From Planctomycetota bacterium (GTDB taxonomy: Bacteria; Planctomycetota; J058), in contig JAMLIC010000002.1 of NCBI GenBank assembly GCA_023954375.1, positions 310,001 to 374,000 of the forward strand: a stretch of DNA of 64,000 nt. Reading direction: 5' to 3'. Below the pieces are notes generated by a model. It was not told where the DNA came from. It worked only from the letters and a program-made list of their open reading frames with translations, and did no database searches. Below, one piece after another: positions 16,029 through 25,840 of this stretch. The first letter of the stretch is position 1. Every line of letters begins with the position of its first letter. A program made the position numbers and the translations under genes.

Positions 16029-17759
16029 CTACCGCCCCACCACGCGCAGCTCGCACCGGGAGCGGAGCGTCGGCCCGGCGCCCAGGGTCTCCTGGGTGAG
16101 GGTCGCCGCGACGAACGCCCCGCCGCGCCAGCGCGCCTCGCCGGCGACCAGGAACCTGGCGCGCGGGTCGTCGCTGTGGGCCTCGAAGACGGTCGCCAGG
16201 GCGGGGCGGGCCTGCGCCTCGGGGCGAGCCACGAGGCGCCGCTCGCCCGTCGCGTCGGCCCGGCCCGGCTCCCGCCAGCGCACGGGCCGCGCGGGGCCCT
16301 CCTCCACGTGGAGCGCGGCGTCGATCAGGCGCTCGAAGAAGGCGTCGGAGATGAGCCGCCGGAGCGCCCGGAGGGTCGTCGAGGTCCCGAGGACGGCGGC
16401 GCCCTCGATCGGGCGGGCGGCGACCTTCGCGTGGAGCGCCTCGACCCCGCGGACCTCGCGGACGCGGCCGGTGTCGAGGTCGAGGGCGAGGCGGAACCCC
16501 TCGTCGACGAGCGCGCCGATGGCCCGCAGCGGATGCTCGGAGGCCGGGGCCCGGCTGTCGAACGGCGCGCCCCCGCCGGGGACGCCCACGGCCGCCATGG
16601 CGAGCTGCACCGCCTCGATGCGCACGTCCAGGGTGGCGGTGCGGTCGGCCACGTGGTCGACCGTGGTCGCGAGGTCGCAGCCGACGGTGAGGACGAAGTC
16701 GTCGCGCTCCTCGACGAGGTCGAGCCGCAGGCGCCGCCGGTCCCCCGCGCGATCGCCCAGCGGCGCGAGGGCGGACCCGGCCTCGGGAGCGGCGCCCGGC
16801 GCCGCCGCCGGCGCCGGCGGCGGCGCGGCCGGCGCGAGGTCGAGGGCCGCCGTGGCCCCGGCCACGACGAGGAGGACCCCGACCAGCGCGCCCAGGGCGA
16901 CGAGCCCCGTCCGCGGCGGCGGCGGCGCGTCGTCCTCGCCCGGGTCGCCCCGGAGGAAGCCGTCGAGCGCCGCCTGGAGCGCCAGCGCCGTGGGCGGGCG
17001 CTCGTCGCGGGCCTTGGCCATCGCCCGGCGGCAGATCGCGTCGAGCGCGGGGGGCACGTCGGGGCGCTCGCCCCCCGGCCACGCCGGCTCGCGCTCGATG
17101 ACGTCGCGGACCACCTCGAAGGCGTTGCCGCGGAAGGGCGGCCGCCCGAGGAGCAGCTCGTAGAGGATCGCGCCCAGGGCGTAGACGTCGCTCCGGGCGT
17201 CCACGTGGTCGAGGTGGCCGCGGGCCTGCTCGGGGGGCATGTAGGCGGCGGTCCCCAGGAGGGCGCCCGTGCGCGTCAGGCGGTCGCCCCCCTCCTCGCG
17301 CGCCAGGCCGAAGTCGAGGAGCACCGGCCGCCCGTCGGGCCGCAGGAGCACGTTCTGCGGCTTGAGGTCCCGGTGGAGGACCCCCGCCGCGTGGACGGCC
17401 GCGACCGCCCCGCACAGCTCGCGCACGATCCGCGCCGCCTCGCGCGGGTCGACCGGGGCGCGGCGCGCGACGCGGTCGAGCGGCTCGCCCTCGACGAGCT
17501 CCGAGAGGATGAACGGCCCCTCGGCGAGGCGGCCGACCTTGTAGAGGCGCATCACCGACGCGTGCCGCACGCGCCCGAGGAGCAGGGCCTCGCGCTGGAA
17601 GCGGAGCAGGGCGGCCGGCTCGGCCCGGGCCAGGACGAGCTTCAGGGCGCAGCGACGCGGGAGCTCGTGGTCCTCGACCTCGTAGACGACGCCCATGCCG
17701 CCCTGGCCGAGCGTGCGCAGGACGCGGTAGGGGCCGATCGACGCGGGCGCCGGGCGCAC
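16029..17759 (-). CDS. Membrane Ser/Thr protein kinase, last gene of the acyl-CoA carboxylase operon
   Basis: The 576-residue protein has a Hanks-type kinase domain (about 8-265) with GQGGMG, CALKLV, HRD (about 129-131), DFG (about 149-151) and GTAAYMPPEQ, so all catalytic residues are present. A membrane helix (about 284-303) is followed by a Pro/Ala linker and an outside domain (about 335-576). That domain has the look of the DUF6263-type beta domains of planctomycetes (an inference from pattern only). The GTG start is 4 bases after the stop of the biotin carrier gene, so translation is probably coupled. Its position suggests a link with carboxylase expression or activity, but this is not proven by sequence. 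Confidence 0.9.
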   Translation of the reverse strand: MRPAPASIGPYRVLRTLGQGGMGVVYEVEDHELPRRCALKLVLARAEPAALLRFQREALLLGRVRHASVMRLYKVGRLAEGPFILSELVEGEPLDRVARRAPVDPREAARIVRELCGAVAAVHAAGVLHRDLKPQNVLLRPDGRPVLLDFGLAREEGGDRLTRTGALLGTAAYMPPEQARGHLDHVDARSDVYALGAILYELLLGRPPFRGNAFEVVRDVIEREPAWPGGERPDVPPALDAICRRAMAKARDERPPTALALQAALDGFLRGDPGEDDAPPPPRTGLVALGALVGVLLVVAGATAALDLAPAAPPPAPAAAPGAAPEAGSALAPLGDRAGDRRRLRLDLVEERDDFVLTVGCDLATTVDHVADRTATLDVRIEAVQLAMAAVGVPGGGAPFDSRAPASEHPLRAIGALVDEGFRLALDLDTGRVREVRGVEALHAKVAARPIEGAAVLGTSTTLRALRRLISDAFFERLIDAALHVEEGPARPVRWREPGRADATGERRLVARPEAQARPALATVFEAHSDDPRARFLVAGEARWRGGAFVAATLTQETLGAGPTLRSRCELRVVGR

Positions 17760-17763
17760 TCGT

Positions 17764-18285
17764 TCAGGCCGGGGCGGCGGCCAGGTCGACGAGCTTGGCG
17801 CCGGCGGCCACCGACACGCCGACCTTCGCGTGGACGGCGTGGACGATCGCGCGCCCCTCGGCGCGGATCTCGTTCTGCATCTTCATCGCCTCGAGCACGA
17901 GGAGCACCTGCCCCTGCTCGACGGGATGCCCCGCCTCGACGCGCACCTCGACGATCACGCCGGGCATGGGGCTCTTCACGCTGCGCGGCCCCTTCTGCGC
18001 CCCCCCGGCCTTCGCGGCCGCGCGCGCGCGCGCGTCGACCGCGCGCACGCGCAGCGGCGGCCGGCCGTCGAGCGAGGCGATGAGCTGCCCGGGCTCGACC
18101 GGGTCGGGCTCGAGGCCGACCGTCGTGCGCTGGTCGCCGCGCTCGAGCACGTGGAGCGGCGCCGGGTCGGGCCGGAGGCGCGCCGGGGCGGCCGGCCCGC
18201 CGCCGACCGCCACGAGCGGCCCCTCGGGGCCATCGCGCACGTCGACCTCGAAGGTCCTGCCGTCCACCTCGACCGTGTAGCGCAC
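17764..18285 (-). CDS. Biotin carboxyl carrier protein of an acyl-CoA carboxylase
   Basis: The 173-residue protein ends in a biotinyl domain (about 100-173) with the biotin attachment site EAMKM and the preceding SPMPGVIV strand. The first 90 residues form a separate beta-rich region like the BT/linker part of PccA-type alpha subunits. It carries the carboxyl group from the biotin carboxylase to the carboxyltransferase. The GTG start follows GGAGG at 5 bases. It lies 9 bases after the biotin carboxylase gene. In many bacteria this domain is fused to the biotin carboxylase; here it is a separate gene. Confidence 0.92.
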   Translation of the reverse strand: MRYTVEVDGRTFEVDVRDGPEGPLVAVGGGPAAPARLRPDPAPLHVLERGDQRTTVGLEPDPVEPGQLIASLDGRPPLRVRAVDARARAAAKAGGAQKGPRSVKSPMPGVIVEVRVEAGHPVEQGQVLLVLEAMKMQNEIRAEGRAIVHAVHAKVGVSVAAGAKLVDLAAAPA

Positions 18286-18294
18286 GTCGGCCTC

Positions 18295-19806
18295 CTACCC
18301 GCCCAGCGCCTCGCGCCGCCCCAGGAGCACCCAGGGCGACGGCCCGGCCTGGCCGTCGTTCCGCGGCGCGCCGCGGCGGGCCGCCCGGTGCGTCGCCAGC
18401 GCGGCGGCGACGGCGACCGCCTCCGCCTCGGCGGGCGACAGCGCGCCGGCGGCCGCGCGCGCGCGCTCGACCCACGGCAGCAGCCACTCGGTGTCGAAGC
18501 GGAAGCGGCGGAACTCCTCGTCCTCGGCCAGGAGCGGGGCGAGCGGCAAGGTCGTCCGCACGCCGCCCACGTGGAAGGCGCGCGCCGCGGCGGCCCAGCG
18601 CGAGGTCGCCTCGTCGCGGTCGCGGCCCCAGACGATCAGCTTGGCCAGGAGCGAGTCGTAGTGCGGCGTGACCTCGGCGCCCTCGAAGAGCGCCGTGTCG
18701 ACGCGCACGAAGGGGCCCGAGGGCAGGCGCAGGCCCGCGACCCGGCCGACCGACGGGGCGAACCCCTGCCACGGGTCCTCGGCGTTGACGCGCAGCTGGA
18801 TGGCGTGGCCGCGCGGCTGCCAGTCCTCCTGGCCGAGCGGCAGGCGGCCCGTCTCCGCGATGTCGAGCTGCGCGCGCACGAGGTCGACGCCGGTGACCGC
18901 CTCGGTGATGGGGTGCTCGACCTGCAGGCGCTTGTTCACCTCGAGGAAGTAGAAGCGCTGCTCGCGGTCGAGGAGGAACTCGACCGTGCCGGCGCCGCGG
19001 TAGTGGACGCGCTCGACGACGGCCACGGCGGCGCGGCAGAGCCGCTCGCGCACGTCGGCCGAGAGCGCCAGCGACGGCGTCTCCTCGACGACCTTCTGCT
19101 GGCGGCGCTGGAGCGAGCACTCGCGCTCGCCGAGGTGGATCGCCTTGCCCCGGCCGTCGCCCAGGACCTGCACCTCGATGTGGCGCGCCGGGCTGACGCA
19201 CTTCTCCAGGTAGATGACGCCGGTGCCGAAGGCGCTCTGCGCCTCGCCGGCGGCGCGGGCCAGGTCGGCCTCGAGCGTGGCCGCGTCGCGCACGAGGCGG
19301 ATCCCCTTGCCGCCGCCGCCGCCGGCCGCCTTGAGCAGCACCGGGAGCCCGACCTCCAGGGCCAGGGCGCGCGCGTCCGCGGGCGAGATCGCCCCGTCCG
19401 AGCCGGGGATCGTCGGCACGCCGGCCGCGTGGGCGACCTTGCGGGCCTCGATCTTGTCGTCGAGCTGCGCGGTCGCCGTCGGGCTCGGGCCGATCCACAC
19501 CAGGCCGGCGTCCTCGATCGCGCGCGCCGCCGGCGCGCGCTCGGAGATGAACCCGTAGCCGGGGTGGACCCCCTGGGCGCCGGTGCGCCGCGCGGCGTCG
19601 ATGACCTTGTGGACGTCGAGGTAGCTCTGGGCCGGCGCCGGCGGGCCGATGCACACGGCCTCGTCGGCCAGGCGCACGTGCAGGGCGTCGCGGTCGGCCT
19701 CGGAGTAGACGGCGACGGCCTTGCGGCCGGTCTCGCGCAGGGCGCGGATCACCCGGACGGCGATCTCGCCGCGGTTGGCGACCAGGACCTTGTCGAGGGC
19801 GGGCAT
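18295..19806 (-). CDS. accC: Biotin carboxylase subunit of acyl-CoA carboxylase
   Basis: The 503-residue ATP-grasp enzyme carboxylates the biotin on the carrier protein using bicarbonate and ATP. Domains: N-terminal biotin carboxylase domain (about 1-115, LDKVLVANRGEIAVRVIRAL), ATP-grasp (about 115-320; glycine loop GGGGGKGIRLV, ECSLQRRQQKVVEE, FLEVNKRLQVEHP) and biotin carboxylase C-terminal domain (about 335-445). A basic tail of about 55 residues is left over and has no family match I can see. The start is ATG. The gene lies 12 bases after the carboxyltransferase gene, so it serves that propionyl/acyl-CoA enzyme rather than, or as well as, acetyl-CoA carboxylase. Confidence 0.93.
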   Translation of the reverse strand: MPALDKVLVANRGEIAVRVIRALRETGRKAVAVYSEADRDALHVRLADEAVCIGPPAPAQSYLDVHKVIDAARRTGAQGVHPGYGFISERAPAARAIEDAGLVWIGPSPTATAQLDDKIEARKVAHAAGVPTIPGSDGAISPADARALALEVGLPVLLKAAGGGGGKGIRLVRDAATLEADLARAAGEAQSAFGTGVIYLEKCVSPARHIEVQVLGDGRGKAIHLGERECSLQRRQQKVVEETPSLALSADVRERLCRAAVAVVERVHYRGAGTVEFLLDREQRFYFLEVNKRLQVEHPITEAVTGVDLVRAQLDIAETGRLPLGQEDWQPRGHAIQLRVNAEDPWQGFAPSVGRVAGLRLPSGPFVRVDTALFEGAEVTPHYDSLLAKLIVWGRDRDEATSRWAAAARAFHVGGVRTTLPLAPLLAEDEEFRRFRFDTEWLLPWVERARAAAGALSPAEAEAVAVAAALATHRAARRGAPRNDGQAGPSPWVLLGRREALGG

Positions 19807-19818
19807 GGGGCGTCCTGG

Positions 19819-21387
<1,569 letters not shown>

Positions 21388-21537
21388 GGGCGGCCTCACC
21401 TCGAGCGCCCGGGTCCAACCTCCCCGGGCGGGCCCGCGGTTTTACCACGTCACCGCGCGACCGAAGACCCGTCCTCCACCCCGCCCCGGCCGCCAGGCGC
21501 GCTCGTTCCCTTCAGATGTGCGTGCGCGCTCGCCCGT

Positions 21538-21798
21538 CATCTCCAAGGTGCCCAGCGCCCCCGAGCACACCTCCCCGCGCGTTCGCAGCAGGAGCGTCAG
21601 GCGAGGCGGAGGAGGGCGAGGCGAGGCGGCGCGAAGGCGAGGGAAGGCGGCCTCCTGGCCGCCGACCGAGCCTGAGAGCATGAGGCCCGGACACTCAAGA
21701 CAGAGTGGCTGAGACGTCGTGCTCCGCACGACGGGTCGGGGGGGGGGGCCTCGACGCACCGCATCGCCCGCCATCCTCCGCCGCAGCCGCGATCAAGC
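21538..21798 (-). repeat. Dispersed repeat, copy B (inverted copy of 9400-9601)
   Basis: Read on the minus strand this copy starts in the codons around the stop of the FHA gene: the TGA stop again forms the beginning of the repeat (TGATCGCGGCTGCGGC). It has a C-run of eleven where copy A has a short run, an extra stretch of about 48 bases (roughly 21671-21730), the same GGCGGCC-AGGA-GGCCGCC hairpin and then about 100 bases closely similar to copy A. It fills most of the gap between the FHA gene and the carboxylase operon; the remaining 21388-21537 holds only the likely operon promoter. Confidence 0.8.
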
Positions 21799-22548
21799 AA
21801 AGCCGCCCTTGCCGTCCGAGAAGTCGAGGTCGAACTCGATCTCGAAGCCCTCGTCGCCGGCGCCGGGCGGCGCGGGGGCGACGGGCCGCGAGGCGGTGCG
21901 CGTCGGCGGCGCGGGCGGCGGGGGCGGCGGCGCGGCGCGCCCGCCGCCGTCGAGGTCGAGCGAGAGCTCGTCCGAGGAGTCCGGGCTGAGGAGCGAGTCG
22001 GGGACGGCGGCGAAGCGCCACGTGCTCGCCCGCGGGTCGGCGGGGGGCGGGGCCGGGGGCGGGGGGGGCGCGACCATGCCCTTCGGCGCGCCGACGGCCG
22101 CGCGGGCGAAGTCCCACAGCCCCTCGGGCGTGAACACCCGCAGGACCATGGCGCGGCCCAGGCGCAGCGTGGCGCCGTAGGCGGCCGGCACGGGCTGCTG
22201 GGAGGGGAGGCGCTCCTCGTTCATCCAGGAGCCGTTGGACGAGCGGTCCATGACCTTCCAGCCCTGCCCGGCCCAGGCCATGACGAGGTGCAGCCGCGAG
22301 ACCGCGGCGTGGTCGAGCTGCACGACGGCCCGGGCGTCGCGGCCCACGGGCACCGGCTGGCCGGCCGCGCGCGTCACGATGTCGAAGACGCTCGACGGGT
22401 GCAGCGGCGGCTGCGCCCGGTAGTCGCGCCCCTTCTCGAAGGGCTCGGCGACGACGAAGTCCTGCTGCGGGTAGCCGGCCGCGAACGCGGCGGGCGACGC
22501 CGAGGAGCGAACGATCGTCAGCAGCTCCGCGATCGGCTTCATGGGCAT
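21793..22548 (-). CDS. FHA-domain protein with proline-rich acidic tail
   Basis: The 251-residue protein has a short helical start (1-50), an FHA domain (about 55-145; VPVGRDARAVVQLD, SRLHLVM, SSNGSWMNE) and a tail made of proline runs and acidic stretches with no fold. The Arg, Ser and Asn that contact phospho-threonine are kept. It probably docks on phosphorylated kinases or substrates. The start could be ATG at 22548 or 22542. It is divergent from the small gene at 22579, with 30 bases between starts. Its TGA stop is the first triplet of repeat copy B. Confidence 0.82.
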   Translation of the reverse strand: MPMKPIAELLTIVRSSASPAAFAAGYPQQDFVVAEPFEKGRDYRAQPPLHPSSVFDIVTRAAGQPVPVGRDARAVVQLDHAAVSRLHLVMAWAGQGWKVMDRSSNGSWMNEERLPSQQPVPAAYGATLRLGRAMVLRVFTPEGLWDFARAAVGAPKGMVAPPPPPAPPPADPRASTWRFAAVPDSLLSPDSSDELSLDLDGGGRAAPPPPPPAPPTRTASRPVAPAPPGAGDEGFEIEFDLDFSDGKGGFA

Positions 22549-22566
22549 GGGCGGGCCCTGCCCCGG

Positions 22567-22572
22567 TAGTAT
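22567..22572 (+). promoter_or_regulatory. -10-like box TAGTAT 6 bases before an ATG (leaderless-type start)
   Basis: TAGTAT is followed by six bases and then the ATG at 22579, with no room for a Shine-Dalgarno sequence. The spacing fits a leaderless transcript. Confidence 0.45.
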
Positions 22573-22578
22573 GCCGGC

Positions 22579-22851
22579 ATGGGCGGCCGGAAGAAAGCAG
22601 CGGGGGGACCGGCGGCCGAGGCGGTCGGCCTGAGGATCAACGAGGGCCCGCGGCGCCCCCGGTCGCTGCCGTTCGCGGCCACGTACCTCGGCGAGGGCGT
22701 CGTCGACCTCCCGGGGGTCGGGCTGTTCGCCCGGTGGACGCGGGCGGAGGTCGACGCGGCCACGGCCGACCGCCTGCGGGGGGACCCGGCCTGGGAGGTG
22801 CGCCCGCGCGTCACTCCGCCAGCTCCGGATGCGCCCGCCGGAGGCGCGTGA
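22579..22851 (+). CDS. Small hypothetical protein (90 aa)
   Basis: This 90-residue protein has a basic start (GGRKKAAGG), a middle part reading LPGVGLFARWTRAEVDAATA and a Pro/Ala tail. I do not recognise its family. The central piece recalls short domains that set the edge of phage or repeat proteins, but this is weak. It is supported as a gene by the TAGTAT box 6 bases before the ATG and by a sensible start between divergent and convergent neighbours. Its last 41 bases overlap the 3' end of the convergent kinase gene at 22811-24334. Confidence 0.5.
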   Translation: MGGRKKAAGGPAAEAVGLRINEGPRRPRSLPFAATYLGEGVVDLPGVGLFARWTRAEVDAATADRLRGDPAWEVRPRVTPPAPDAPAGGA

Positions 22852-24334
22852 GCTCGTCCTGCGCGCGGGCCTTCAGCTCGTCGTCGCCGCCGTCGCGGGC
22901 CTTCACGAACCAGTCCCGGGCGCTCGCCGGCTGGGCCGGCCCGGCCTTGCCGTCGGCGAGGTAGGTCCCCAGCCAGAACATGGCCTTCACGTGCCCCTGC
23001 CGGGCGGCGGCCTCGAACCAGCGGGCCGCCTCGGCCGGGTCGACCGACCCGCCCACCCCGCGGTCGGCGCAGACGGCCGCCCAGAAGGCGGCCGACGCGT
23101 CGCCCGCCTCGGCGGCGCGGCGGAACCACCGCCGCGCGACCTCGAGGTCGCGCGACGCGCCCTTGCCGTCCTTGTGCATGAGGCCGAGGCGCAGCATGGC
23201 CGCCGCCTCCCCGGCGGCGGCGCGGGCCTCGAGGCCGGCCAGCGACTCGTCGCCATCCGGCCCGCCCCGGTCGCCGCGGGCGGCGTCAGGCGCGCCGCCG
23301 ATCATCAGCCGCGCCAGGCGCCGGCCCCGCTGGGGATGGAGCCACAGGACGTCGACCGCGAGGAGCCCGCTGAGCAGGAGCACCATCACGAGGGTATGGC
23401 GCAGCCCGCGGCGCGCGCTCACGCGGCACAGCCGCCCGTGCAGGGCCTCGAGCCGCGGGATGAGCTCGGCCATCGTCGGCCGCTCGGCGACGTTCTTCTT
23501 CAGGCAGGCGGCGACGAGGTCGTCGAGCACGACCGGCACGCTGGGGCGGAGCGAGCCCGGGCTCGGCACGGGCAGGGTCGTGACCTGGTGGTAGAGGTCG
23601 ACGATGTTGGTCGAGCTGAAGGGCGGGCGCCCCGTGAGGAGGAAGAAGAGCGTCGCGCCGAACCCCCACACGTCGGTCCGCGGCCCGACGGCGCCGAACG
23701 GGCCGTCCGGCTCGAACTGCTCGGGCGCCATGAACGACGGGGTCCCCATGACGGCGCCGGCGACGCTGAGCTGCGACGCGCCGTCGGCCCCGCCCAGGGC
23801 CGGGTCGCGCTTGACCAGGCCGAAGTCGGTGAGGACGGCGCGGCCGGTGCCGTGCTCGACGATGATGTTGTGGGGCTTCACGTCGCGGTGGATCACGCCC
23901 TGCTCGTGGCAGTGCGCGAGCGCGCGGGCGACGCACGTCATGACCCCGACCGTCCACTCGAAGTCGGGCAGGTCCGCGCCGGGGGCGCGCACCGTCTTGT
24001 GGAGGTCGCGCCCGTCGATCAGCTCCATGACGAGGTAGGGGACGCCGTTGTCCTCGCCGAGGTCGGAGATCCCCACGACGTTGTCGTGCTTGATCTTCGC
24101 CAGGACCTGCCCCTCGCGGCGGAACCGGCCGAGCGCCTCGGGGCTCGGGTCCTCGCGCAGGAGGAGCTTCAGGGCCACGAGCTGGCCGAGCTCGCGGTGG
24201 CGGGCGCGGAAGACGGCGCCCACCCCGCCCTTGCTGATCGTGGCGAGGATCTCGTACTTGCCGAACGTCTGCCCGGCGAACCCGCCGTGCTTCGGGTCGG
24301 CGAGCGACCGCTTGAGCTCCCCTCCGTCGAGCAT
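22811..24334 (-). CDS. Membrane Ser/Thr protein kinase with Sel1-like repeats
   Basis: The 507-residue protein has a Hanks-type kinase domain (about 25-300) with SKGGVG as an altered glycine loop, ALKLLL, HRD (149-151), DFG (170-172) and GTPSFMAPEQ. One membrane helix lies at about 313-332. The part beyond the membrane holds three or so Sel1-like repeats (about 372-485; AMLRLGLMHKDGKG, AFWAAVCADRGVGG, AMFWLGTYLADGKAG) for protein binding. All catalytic residues are present. The start is ATG at 24334. The targets are unknown; an FHA gene lies 260 bases downstream on the same strand, with the small plus-strand gene in between. Confidence 0.9.
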   Translation of the reverse strand: MLDGGELKRSLADPKHGGFAGQTFGKYEILATISKGGVGAVFRARHRELGQLVALKLLLREDPSPEALGRFRREGQVLAKIKHDNVVGISDLGEDNGVPYLVMELIDGRDLHKTVRAPGADLPDFEWTVGVMTCVARALAHCHEQGVIHRDVKPHNIIVEHGTGRAVLTDFGLVKRDPALGGADGASQLSVAGAVMGTPSFMAPEQFEPDGPFGAVGPRTDVWGFGATLFFLLTGRPPFSSTNIVDLYHQVTTLPVPSPGSLRPSVPVVLDDLVAACLKKNVAERPTMAELIPRLEALHGRLCRVSARRGLRHTLVMVLLLSGLLAVDVLWLHPQRGRRLARLMIGGAPDAARGDRGGPDGDESLAGLEARAAAGEAAAMLRLGLMHKDGKGASRDLEVARRWFRRAAEAGDASAAFWAAVCADRGVGGSVDPAEAARWFEAAARQGHVKAMFWLGTYLADGKAGPAQPASARDWFVKARDGGDDELKARAQDELTRLRRAHPELAE

Positions 24335-24392
24335 GCGCGACAGTGTGGACGAGGGTGGCCGGCCGCGCCAGCGGGCCGGGACGACCCGGCGG

Positions 24393-25700
24393 TCAGCCCC
24401 GGGGGCCGGCGCCGGCGCGCCAGGCGACGAAGGCCGCGTGGTCCGCGGCGGCGGCGTCGGCCTGCTCGAGGGCGACCTCGAGGACGAGGGCCGCGAACCC
24501 GACCGCGTCGGCGCGCGCGCGGCGGAGGAGCGCCGGCGCGCGCGCGCCCGCCCCGCGCGCGTGCGCGGCCGCGAGCAGCCCTGCCCACTGCTCGGCGACC
24601 TCGCGCGCCCGCCGGACCGTCGTCAGGGCGCGCGCGTCGAGCCGGCCGCGGTACGGCGAGCGCTCGAGGACCGTGAAGCCGCGACCGCCTGCCCGCAGGT
24701 GCCCGAGGTGGGGGTCGCCGAGCGGCGCGAGCGCCCGGGCCCCGGCCACCACCCGCTCCTCCGGCGCGAGCCCTTCGGGCGCGGGGCCCGCCGGGGCGCG
24801 CTGCTCCTTGACGTCGAGGATGCGGTCGTCGCCGGGCGACGAGGTGGGCCCCTCGACCAGCACGTAGCAGCGCGCGACGCCGAGCGACGCCGTGCCGGCG
24901 CCGAGGCGCCGCGCGACCGACTTGACGGCGAAGTAGCCGGGCGGGAAGGGCGCGGCGTCCACGCTCGCCAGGTAGCCCGGCCAGGCCGCCCGCAGCGCGG
25001 CCTCGAGCTCCGGCGCGGCGGCCAGGTCGGCCCGCCCCGTGTCGAGGACCGGCCGGCCGTCCCGTGTGGCGGTCCAGCGGTCGAGCAGCTTGCCCCGGCC
25101 CTCGCCGCTCTCGGTCTCGATGAGCAGGTCGTCGAGCAGGCCGTAGGCCTCGCGCGCGGTGAGCCGGTGCTCGCGGGCGGCGTCGCCGTCACCCAGGCGC
25201 TCGAGCGCCGCCAGGTAGGCCCGCGCCAGGACCTCGACGACCTCGCGCTGCTCCGCCGCATCGAGGTCGCCCTGCTCGCGCAGCGTCAGGACCACGCTCG
25301 TCGCCAGCCGCCACAGGTCGAGCTGGACGTCGGCCACGACGACCTCGTCGAAGTCGTTGATGTCGTACACGACCTCGCGCCGCGCGTTCTCCTGGCAGCC
25401 GAAGTTCTCCACGTGCGCGTCGCCGACGACCCAGGCGCGCGACGCCTCGCCGCCGTACCGCTCGAGCCGGGGGTCCCCGCCCAGGTCGCGCCAGAAGCGC
25501 TCGGGCGTCCCGCGGAAGAAGGCGTGCGCCGACGCGGCCAGCCGCGCGTGCCGCGCCTCGCGGTCGTCCGGCGAGAGGGCCGCGTCGGCCCCGGCGATCG
25601 CGTCCACGACGGCGCGGCGCCTGGCCGGGTCGGGGAGCGGCGGCGCCGCCGCGCAGCCGGACGCGAGGATCATCGACAAGAGCAGGTCACGGAAGTGCAT
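24393..25700 (-). CDS. DUF2252 family lipoprotein
   Basis: The 435-residue protein has a lipoprotein signal (MHFRDLLLSMILASGC, Cys near residue 16), so it is anchored in the envelope. The remainder is a DUF2252 domain, visible in FFRGTPERFWRDL, WVVGDAHVENFG, YDINDFDEVVVADVQLDLWRL and, later, GHLRAGGRGFTV. DUF2252 is distantly like kinases of the APH fold, but no reaction is established. The ATG at 25700 was chosen because the lipobox follows at the right distance; an upstream start would bury it. It lies alone between the kinase and the IPT/TIG gene. Confidence 0.85.
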   Translation of the reverse strand: MHFRDLLLSMILASGCAAAPPLPDPARRRAVVDAIAGADAALSPDDREARHARLAASAHAFFRGTPERFWRDLGGDPRLERYGGEASRAWVVGDAHVENFGCQENARREVVYDINDFDEVVVADVQLDLWRLATSVVLTLREQGDLDAAEQREVVEVLARAYLAALERLGDGDAAREHRLTAREAYGLLDDLLIETESGEGRGKLLDRWTATRDGRPVLDTGRADLAAAPELEAALRAAWPGYLASVDAAPFPPGYFAVKSVARRLGAGTASLGVARCYVLVEGPTSSPGDDRILDVKEQRAPAGPAPEGLAPEERVVAGARALAPLGDPHLGHLRAGGRGFTVLERSPYRGRLDARALTTVRRAREVAEQWAGLLAAAHARGAGARAPALLRRARADAVGFAALVLEVALEQADAAAADHAAFVAWRAGAGPRG

Positions 25701-25840
25701 CGCGGAGACACTACTCCAGGAGCGACGGCGGCGACCACCCGCGGCCGGGTTCATTCGCCCTTGACGTCGAGCGAGGAGAGTGACGCCCGCACGCGCCGCG
25801 CGCGAGAGGGGTCACCGGTCGCGCGGCCGAGCAGGGGAAC

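Noticed and set aside
22811..22851. Small gene at 22579 as a false gene because it overlaps the kinase 3' end
   Set aside because: Convergent overlap of 41 bases is acceptable, and the -10 box 6 bases before its ATG supports it, so it was kept at low confidence.
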